A stretch of 64,000 bases of DNA, from assembly GCA_036567845.1 (NCBI GenBank), contig DATCTT010000187.1, positions 1 through 64,000 of the forward strand. The letters run 5' to 3'. A program made the translations under genes and the position numbers. Under the pieces are notes generated by a model that saw only the letters and a program-made list of their open reading frames with translations, was not told the origin of the DNA and searched no databases. This DNA comes from MWAR01 sp036567845. GTDB taxonomy: Bacteria; Muiribacteriota; Ozemobacteria; Ozemobacterales; Ozemobacteraceae. Below, one piece after another: positions 58,713-64,000 of this stretch. Within the stretch, counting starts at the first letter, position 1, and each line of letters begins with the position of its first letter.

Positions 58713-59629
58713 GACTGTGAGAGCTCCCGAAGCCGTTCAATGGCACATCGTCCCATTGCAATGACAGCGTTTTTGGAATTTCCCCCGATATGGGGGGTGC
58801 AAATGATGTTGGGCAACTCTATCAACTCACGATCCGTCACGGGTTCGTCTTCGTAGACGTCGATTGCTGCACCAGCGATAATTCCCTTTTTGAGGGCTTC
58901 TCTGAGATCCCTCTGGTGAATGATACGCCCTCTTGCAGTGTTGATGAGAAAAGCCGTTGGTTTCATGAGCTTTAACGTGGATTCCTGGATGAGCCCTTCT
59001 GTTTCTGGAGTGAGAGGGGTGTGAATGGAAATGACATCCGCTGTTCGGAACAGCTCCTCTTTTGTTGTTTCGAACAGGCCATTTTTTTTATAGTAGTCTC
59101 TTTGGTCGATAATGTCATTCACCAGAATCCGACAATGAAATGGCTCAAGCATCCGAATAACTTCTTTTCCGATGTGTCCAACTCCGACGATGCCGACACA
59201 CAACTGGGAAAGCTCTTGTCCACCGGCTTTTTTCCAATGACCTCGCCGAAGTTCGTAGGAAGAAAAAAAGAGATTTCTGCAGAGCCCGATCATGAACCCA
59301 ATCGTCATTTCGGCGACAGAGATGCGATTGACACCGCACCTGCTGCCGATCTGGACATGATGCCGCTGGCAGGCTTCCAGATCGATGTTGTCGAGCCCCA
59401 CCCCATATTTTGCCACAAAGCGTAATGAAGGGAGTTGGCTCAGAAGGGACTCGTCGATCTGCTCCAGACCGATAATTGCACCTTCCACGCCCTGTAAAAA
59501 ATCGACGAGGCGGGCTCCCATCAGTTTTTCGCCGGAATCATTGAAAATACTGTCCGGAAAAATTGCCAGAAGTTCGCGACGCAGAAGCTGGTTATTCGAA
59601 AAAGATGGAGAGGTGACAGCGATCTTCAT
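58709..59629 (-). CDS. D-2-hydroxyacid dehydrogenase (PGDH-like)
   Basis: A 306-residue NAD-dependent dehydrogenase: FVAKYGVGLDNIDLEACQRH, cofactor loop VGIVGVGHIGKEVIRMLEPF, ISIHTPLTPETEGLI, catalytic Arg in NTARGRIIHQRDL, Glu in DVYEDEPV and His in CTPHIGGNSKNA. Its placement among sugar genes suggests it acts on a carboxylated sugar or a 2-keto-acid precursor, not on serine biosynthesis. It overlaps the epimerase gene by 4 bases. Confidence 0.88.
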   Translation of the reverse strand: MKIAVTSPSFSNNQLLRRELLAIFPDSIFNDSGEKLMGARLVDFLQGVEGAIIGLEQIDESLLSQLPSLRFVAKYGVGLDNIDLEACQRHHVQIGSRCGVNRISVAEMTIGFMIGLCRNLFFSSYELRRGHWKKAGGQELSQLCVGIVGVGHIGKEVIRMLEPFHCRILVNDIIDQRDYYKKNGLFETTKEELFRTADVISIHTPLTPETEGLIQESTLKLMKPTAFLINTARGRIIHQRDLREALKKGIIAGAAIDVYEDEPVTDRELIELPNIICTPHIGGNSKNAVIAMGRCAIERLRELSQS

Positions 59630-59680
59630 GAGTGTTCCATTCCTGATCTAATTTAGCCAAGTCGCGTTCGCTCGTGGGCT

Positions 59681-60427
59681 CTATTCCCCACCGGCTATCG
59701 TTATCGTATCATTGGTGATGAAGGTATTATTTTCTGAACCGAGGTAGAAGACTAAATCGGCAACCTCTTCCGGCCGGCCGAGGCGTTGCATGGGGATCAT
59801 TGCGGTTCGCCGGGACATATCCTTGGGGAATTTCCGATGAAAATCCGTGTCGATAACCCCAGGGCGAACGGTATTGACAAGAACATTTTTTGAGGCCCCC
59901 TCCCGGCCCAGCGTGTGCGTGACTCCCTCAAGAGCCATCTTGGCACAACCATAATGGAGGGAAACTGCGGAACCGCCGTATTTTGCTGCAATGGAGCTGA
60001 TATTGACGATACGCCCGAATCCGCGAGCTATCATACAGGGAAAGATACGGCCGGCCAGAATCGTTGGAGCAAAAACATTTACTGCGAATGTCTTGTGAAG
60101 GTCACTCATGCTCAATTCGGCAAAAGGCCTACTGGCGATGTATGTGCCTGCGTTGTTGACAAGCGCGTCAACCGAGAGTTCTCTGAGATGTGAGGCTATT
60201 GATTCAATGCCGTCTTCCGTTGTGAAGTCTGCCTGGTAAAATACGGGAGATTTCCCCTGGCTCTCCAATTCCAGGGACAAGGCTCGAGCTTTTTCCTCGG
60301 AACGGTGGTACTGGCCTGAAACGTCCCAGCCGCCGCGAGAAAATCGCCTGGCAATCGCTTGGCCAATGTCGCTTGTCACTCCCGTGATGAATACACGGCG
60401 TGCTGCTTGTTTCTCTCCCGTGGTCAT
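59681..60427 (-). CDS. SDR family oxidoreductase
   Basis: A 248-residue classical SDR: RRVFITGVTSDIGQAIARRF, VDALVNNAGTYIASRPF, GRIVNISSIAAKYGGSAVSL, YGCAK (YxxxK), VNTVRPGVIDTDFHRKFPKD and FITNDTITIAGGE. It is similar in outline to PtmA-type reductases found next to nonulosonate CMP-transferases. Here the NeuA-like gene ends 6 bases upstream. Confidence 0.85.
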   Translation of the reverse strand: MTTGEKQAARRVFITGVTSDIGQAIARRFSRGGWDVSGQYHRSEEKARALSLELESQGKSPVFYQADFTTEDGIESIASHLRELSVDALVNNAGTYIASRPFAELSMSDLHKTFAVNVFAPTILAGRIFPCMIARGFGRIVNISSIAAKYGGSAVSLHYGCAKMALEGVTHTLGREGASKNVLVNTVRPGVIDTDFHRKFPKDMSRRTAMIPMQRLGRPEEVADLVFYLGSENNTFITNDTITIAGGE

Positions 60428-60433
60428 GGGTGA

Positions 60434-61165
60434 TCAGGCAGCAGTGAAACCATGCTTTTTCAACCACCACTCGACGACGGGAATTTGCCATTCATAATCG
60501 ACATCGCAACCAGCCTCCTGCTTGAGCGGGTAGATCTTCTGGCCCATCCATTTCTGCGGGAGGAGCCCCTGCTCAAGATGTTCGAGATTGTCTGGGCGAA
60601 CGACGCTGACGGCGACATCGGCAAACCAGGAATCACCTTGACTGTCCCGGTCGCAGTTGAGCGTTTTCGATTCGAAAACATCATGGGGAATGAAGGGGTG
60701 GAGCAACCCATCGGGGCCGATTTTGCGGGCCCGAAGGGGACTCCACATATTGTATCTGGAAACAGTGACTGCCGAGTCATACGATGCATTATTCCGGAGA
60801 ATCGTAATTCCCTCGTCGATTGTTTCGGGAAGCAGCGTCGCTGCATTGCAGAAAAGAAGAACCATCAGCTCTGGCCGTTGACCAAGCCGCCGGCAAATCT
60901 CTTCATATCCGTGTTTGTAAGCATCTTCGCCCAGCGCTTCCTTCGTGCAAAGGTAGGCCGGCCGTTCGATGACTTCGACTCCTGTTTGCCGTGCCAATTC
61001 CATAAGCCGTTCGTCATCGGTGGAAAGATACACACGATCCACGAGCTTTGCATTTTTCGCGGCATTCATTGGATACCAGGAAAGCGGTCGTCCCAATACC
61101 GGAAACAGATTCTTGCCGGGAAACCCCACACTGCCTTTGCGACCTAGGATTAGTGCTGCGATCAT
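60434..61165 (-). CDS. CMP-sugar-acid cytidylyltransferase (NeuA-like)
   Basis: A 243-residue cytidylyltransferase: AALILGRKGSVGFPGKNLFP (the R-x-GSKG/PGKN loop), RVYLSTDDERLMELARQTG and MVLLFCNAATLLPETIDEGI. It would activate a nonulosonic or similar acid as its CMP derivative. It may serve the legB-neuC-neuB pathway, which lacks its own CMP transferase, or a product of this cassette. It overlaps the radical SAM gene by 4 bases. Confidence 0.85.
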   Translation of the reverse strand: MIAALILGRKGSVGFPGKNLFPVLGRPLSWYPMNAAKNAKLVDRVYLSTDDERLMELARQTGVEVIERPAYLCTKEALGEDAYKHGYEEICRRLGQRPELMVLLFCNAATLLPETIDEGITILRNNASYDSAVTVSRYNMWSPLRARKIGPDGLLHPFIPHDVFESKTLNCDRDSQGDSWFADVAVSVVRPDNLEHLEQGLLPQKWMGQKIYPLKQEAGCDVDYEWQIPVVEWWLKKHGFTAA

Positions 61166-62169
61166 CTGGCCCTTCCTTCCTTGCTCATTTCCAATGCTCG
61201 ATATGAACAGCAGTCACAACCTGCATTTTGGTGTGACTCACCCGAAATATGAAGTTTGCGGAGGTGTTTTTCCGCCTCGGAATGCCAGAGGCTTTTCAAA
61301 GAATCAGTGGCGGCGTTTCCCAGCGTCAGGGGCTTCAGGTCCTCAACGCCATGTGCCAGACACGAGAGCACTGTGCCGTCCCATAGCACAGTAAGGCGTT
61401 GCCAGAGGAAGGGGCATTTGAACTTGCCCGTTTTTCCACGGTGATTGACCCCTGGCCCTTCGTCTCTTGCATCAAGATACCCCACTTCGTCAGCGAACTT
61501 TCTCCAGTATTCTTTGTACGACTCCCAATGGAGGTTCATTTCGGGAAGCATTACCGTCTGGATGCGAATCTTTGGCGTGGTGCTTTTCAACCGGGTGCGT
61601 ATCCGAAGAAGCGTCTCGATGTTTTTGCAGACGAGTGAATAATCTGCGCCCGGCCGATATTGACTGTAACTCTTCGCATCCCATCCATCAATGGATATCG
61701 AAATGCGTGGCAGACCAGCCTCGATGAGGGCTGTGCTTATTTCCTCGGTTAAAAGCATGGCGTTGGTGTTGAAGTAGCAATCGAGAATGCCTGCCTTCCG
61801 AACCATGCGCACCATATCGACGAGGTGTGGATGGATAAGAGGTTCCCCGCGCAGGCTGAATTTAATGCAGTAAACCCCTTCCCGCGCTGCTTCGTCGATG
61901 AGCTTGCGGAAAAGCTCCATGCTTATGAAACCTCGAGCATGTGGTCCCCATCCCTCATGGGTGGCGGCGCAGTGGGGACAGCGAAGGTTGCAGGCGCTCG
62001 TGGACTCGATGTCAAGATGAAGGGGAAACGGGGCAACGACAGCGTTGATGGGATTGTCTCTCCACTGTCTGCGATATTCCGCAAACGCAGCATCCTGAAG
62101 GCTGGCATCGAAAACCGAATGCCCGGAACTGTGGAAATTGAGATTTCCCTGTTCTGAATTGCTTGTCAT
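61162..62169 (-). CDS. Radical SAM/SPASM protein
   Basis: A 335-residue enzyme with STSACNLRCPHCAATHEG (CxxxCxxC), FSLRGEPLIHPHLVDMVRM, YFNTNAMLLTEEI and ISISIDGWDAKSYSQYRPGA. The C-terminal SPASM region has FKCPFLWQRLTVLWDG, VLSCLAHGVED and NAGCDCCSYRA. It is the first gene of the AT-rich cassette, with an AGGAAG Shine-Dalgarno. The reaction is unknown; a sugar-modifying role is likely from context. Confidence 0.87.
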   Translation of the reverse strand: MTSNSEQGNLNFHSSGHSVFDASLQDAAFAEYRRQWRDNPINAVVAPFPLHLDIESTSACNLRCPHCAATHEGWGPHARGFISMELFRKLIDEAAREGVYCIKFSLRGEPLIHPHLVDMVRMVRKAGILDCYFNTNAMLLTEEISTALIEAGLPRISISIDGWDAKSYSQYRPGADYSLVCKNIETLLRIRTRLKSTTPKIRIQTVMLPEMNLHWESYKEYWRKFADEVGYLDARDEGPGVNHRGKTGKFKCPFLWQRLTVLWDGTVLSCLAHGVEDLKPLTLGNAATDSLKSLWHSEAEKHLRKLHISGESHQNAGCDCCSYRALEMSKEGRAR

Positions 62170-62232
62170 TGAACGCTTCCTATTCTCTTCGAGCTGCTAT
62201 CTCAATTGGATTGCGGAAAAGTGCAACGTGGT

Positions 62233-62261
62233 ATGGTAGCGAAAGAAGAGGTGAAATTCAA
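62233..62261 (-). promoter_or_regulatory. Promoter of the AT-rich sugar cassette
   Basis: On the minus strand TTGAAT (62261-62256), 17 bases, TACCAT (62238-62233). Predicted start near 62226, a leader of about 57 bases to the radical SAM start. Confidence 0.55.
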
Positions 62262-62308
62262 CTCTCATCTCAAGGGAAAGAGAAAGGAGGGGGGCGTATT
62301 TGCGCCTG

Positions 62309-63490
62309 TCAGAGAAGTTTCACGAGGATGGCGGTGAGATCGTCCGCGAAGGGGGTGTCGCCGCCGAACTCGGAGACCTGGCGGAAAATTCTCTGGAGAA
62401 GCGTGTCCGGAGCCTCGGCGTGGCCCTCGCGCAGGGCCGCCTCGAGCCCTTCGACGCCGAAAAAGGCGCCGGCCGCATTCCGACGGTCGGTGAACCCGTC
62501 CGAGTAGAGCAGCACCAGATCGCCGGGGCCGACCGGCTGCACGGTCTGACTGTACGGCCGCAGCTGCGGAAAGCCCAGCGGCGGGCAGGAACCCTTCAGC
62601 CGGGTGATGGTGCCGCTTCCGGCTGAATAGACGAGAGTCGGCGTGTGGCCCGCTTCGACCCAGGTCATCGTTCCGGCGGACAGGTCGAACCGCGTGTAGA
62701 TGAGGGTCGCAAAGCTCCCCAGTTCGAGCAGGTCGCCGCCGAGATCCTCCTGCACCCGCCGCAGAATGCTTTCCGGCTCGGGAAGCCGGCAGAGACCGGC
62801 GGTGCAGGCCTCGACAGCGAGTCGGCCGATCGCCCGCGCGAAGGCGTTCTTCGTGCCGGCCCCGATCATGGCCGAGTGCAGGCCCTTGCCCATGACGTCC
62901 CCGACGAGAAGATCGAAACAGTCCGGCCGGTAGGCGACGAAGTCGATGAAGTCGCCGTCCACTACCTGCGACGGCAGGCTCATGCTGGCAATCCGGGCGC
63001 TCCCCGACTCGGCGGGAATCTTGCCCAGCAGCAGCGTCTGCTGGATCTCGCCGGCGATGCGGATTTCCTGTTCCCGGGCGGCCTTCTCGGTTTGGATCAG
63101 CTCATACTGGTGCAGACCGTTCTCAAGGGCGGAGTTCAGCAGCTCGGGCGGGCAGGGCTTTGTCAGGAACCGGTAGATGTTGCCTTCGTTGACGGCCTGC
63201 ATTGCGACCTTGAAATCGAGCTCGCCGGTCAGCATGATGCGCGTCGTGTCCGGTGAAAGCTCCTTCACCTTCGCCAGGAACACCGCTCCATCCATCCGCG
63301 GCATCCGAAAATCCGAGACGACAACGGGAAAGGGCTCTCCATCTGCGATGGCGCGCAGGCCCGCCTCCCCGTCCGGCGCCGTCGTGACGCTCCATGATCG
63401 GCTCAGGATGCGACTGTACGAAGAGAGGATGTTCGGCTCGTCATCCACGAGAAGAATCCGGGGCTTCGGGCTGTCGGACGGTCGGTTCAT
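62309..63490 (-). CDS. Response regulator with PP2C (SpoIIE-type) phosphatase output
   Basis: A 393-residue two-domain regulator. Residues 10-130 form a receiver domain: RILLVDDEPNILSSYSRILS (acidic pocket), VVVSDFRMPRMDG (phosphoacceptor Asp), IMLTGE and FLTKPC. After a coiled linker (AAREQEIRIAGEIQQTLL), residues 170-393 are a PPM/SpoIIE phosphatase with VDGDFIDFVAYRPDCFDLLVGDVMGKG, ATLIYTRFDL, LLYSDGFTD and PFADDLTAILV. It probably controls an anti-sigma antagonist system. The ATG has GAGGTG upstream and overlaps the HDOD gene stop by 4 bases. Confidence 0.93.
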   Translation of the reverse strand: MNRPSDSPKPRILLVDDEPNILSSYSRILSRSWSVTTAPDGEAGLRAIADGEPFPVVVSDFRMPRMDGAVFLAKVKELSPDTTRIMLTGELDFKVAMQAVNEGNIYRFLTKPCPPELLNSALENGLHQYELIQTEKAAREQEIRIAGEIQQTLLLGKIPAESGSARIASMSLPSQVVDGDFIDFVAYRPDCFDLLVGDVMGKGLHSAMIGAGTKNAFARAIGRLAVEACTAGLCRLPEPESILRRVQEDLGGDLLELGSFATLIYTRFDLSAGTMTWVEAGHTPTLVYSAGSGTITRLKGSCPPLGFPQLRPYSQTVQPVGPGDLVLLYSDGFTDRRNAAGAFFGVEGLEAALREGHAEAPDTLLQRIFRQVSEFGGDTPFADDLTAILVKLL

Positions 63491-64000
63491 CGGCGCACCT
63501 CGTGTAGCGCATGGCGGCAGGCTTCTATCCAGGCCGGAATGCGGGATGTCAGCCCGGCCGCGTCGATCGCGGTCCGGTCGAGTGCCGGCGCGTCGGGATG
63601 CTCGAGAAACGCATTCGCGACGTGGACGGCGATGAGCGGGGAAAGCGTCGCTTGCGCCTGCCGGGCCGGGCGGTGATGGCCGGCGACGGCTTCCACGACC
63701 GTATCCGGCAGGCCCCACAGGGCGAGCAGATAGCCACCGATCTCGGCATGGGAAACCGAGAACTCGGCATACTCGGCGTCGGGAAACGTCTTCCCTGCCG
63801 CCATGCGGCGCTGGACCGGGCGCATATAGGCGGGTATATCGAGCATCAGCAGCTTGCCGATATCGTGCATCATGCCGCCGAGCATCGCTTCCTCCGCCAT
63901 GCGGCCGCTTCCCTTCTCGGCACGCACGATCGCCCGTGCAAGGACCGAGGCCTGGGAGCTGTGCGCCCAGATCTCGTCGAGAGAAAGGCCCGGGAGCGGA
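63487..64000 (-). CDS. HDOD-domain signalling protein (runs off right edge)
   Basis: The C-terminal 170 or so residues of an HDOD protein: LSLDEIWAHSSQASVLARAI, GGMMHDIGKLLMLDIP (the HD site), AEFSVSHAEIGGYLLALWGL and VAGHHRPARQAQ. The reading frame continues beyond 64000, so the start is not in view. HDOD proteins usually bind partners or nucleotides in signalling chains. Its stop overlaps the response-regulator start as ATGA, so the two are co-translated and probably work together. Confidence 0.88.
   Translation of the reverse strand, partial: PLPGLSLDEIWAHSSQASVLARAIVRAEKGSGRMAEEAMLGGMMHDIGKLLMLDIPAYMRPVQRRMAAGKTFPDAEYAEFSVSHAEIGGYLLALWGLPDTVVEAVAGHHRPARQAQATLSPLIAVHVANAFLEHPDAPALDRTAIDAAGLTSRIPAWIEACRHALHEVRR

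Noticed and set aside
1..64000. tRNA or rRNA genes
   Set aside because: No cloverleaf-like CCA-ended segments or conserved rRNA stretches were noticed; a covariance search could not be run.

Overview
The window looks like chromosome from an uncultured, high-GC, diderm (outer-membrane) bacterium. Evidence for two membranes: an LptF/LptG-type LPS-export permease (1921-3015), an SLH-plus-beta-barrel outer-membrane protein ending in Phe (15365-17224), and a very large surface-polysaccharide region. Several families in that region (LIC12162-type and TIGR04326-like proteins, FkbH/ACP cassettes, two or three nonulosonate modules) resemble those of Leptospira-like O-antigen loci. I cannot assign a phylum from sequence alone. 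No rRNA, tRNA or CRISPR array was seen.

Layout. 1-20.6 kb is mostly housekeeping: a zinc-ribbon protein running off the edge, argS, lptF/G, a J-TPR-cold-shock-like fusion, an orphan ABC ATPase, an HD hydrolase, a DUF4160/DUF2442 pair, a lipoate-ligase-like protein, a metallo-beta-lactamase with two cNMP domains, an ADP-ribosylglycohydrolase, moaC-MOSC, mobB, a YqgF/RuvC-like protein, a GxxExxY protein, the SLH outer-membrane protein, a secreted protein, and a WecA-like/WecG fusion. Its intergenic spaces are full of dispersed repeats of at least three families. 20.7-50.7 kb is a surface-glycan locus, mostly on the plus strand. In order it carries a methyltransferase, two GT4 glycosyltransferases, kdnB-kdnA, a NeuA::SpsG fusion, spsF, a neuB homologue and a frameshifted DUF4910 gene; then an acyl cassette (MaoC, AAC(3)-like, FkbH, ACP, SDR); then two radical SAM enzymes, a Wzx flippase, an LIC12162-type protein, an opposed aminotransferase/glycosyltransferase pair, a second methyltransferase, an aminotransferase, rfbF-rfbG, a sugar epimerase and a GT2. 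50.7-54.0 kb is a minus-strand legB-neuC-neuB operon for a legionaminic-type acid. 54.2-57.1 kb holds a TolB-like secreted beta-propeller and rqcH. 57.1-62.2 kb is a minus-strand, visibly more AT-rich cassette (radical SAM, NeuA-like, SDR, hydroxyacid dehydrogenase, epimerase, HAD). 62.3-64 kb is a response-regulator/PP2C phosphatase and an HDOD protein that runs off the edge.

How they work together. LegB, NeuC and NeuB should make a legionaminic-type acid, with the CMP transferase perhaps supplied by 60434-61165 and the aminotransferase by one of the DegT genes. A separate unit starting at a strong promoter near 24.0 kb couples the 8-amino-Kdo enzymes KdnB/KdnA to SpsE/F/G-type genes. A second promoter near 31.1 kb drives a mini acyl-carrier cassette that could build and attach an acyl group to an amino sugar acid. 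I regard this combined amino-sugar-acid plus acyl-ACP system as the most novel biology here, together with the G9 frameshift in the DUF4910 gene and a GxxExxY gene bracketed by inverted repeats of the dispersed family.

Promoters across the window share a regular TTGnnn-17-TAnnnT form. At several genes the start codon lies within about 12 bases of the -10 box, which suggests leaderless mRNAs.
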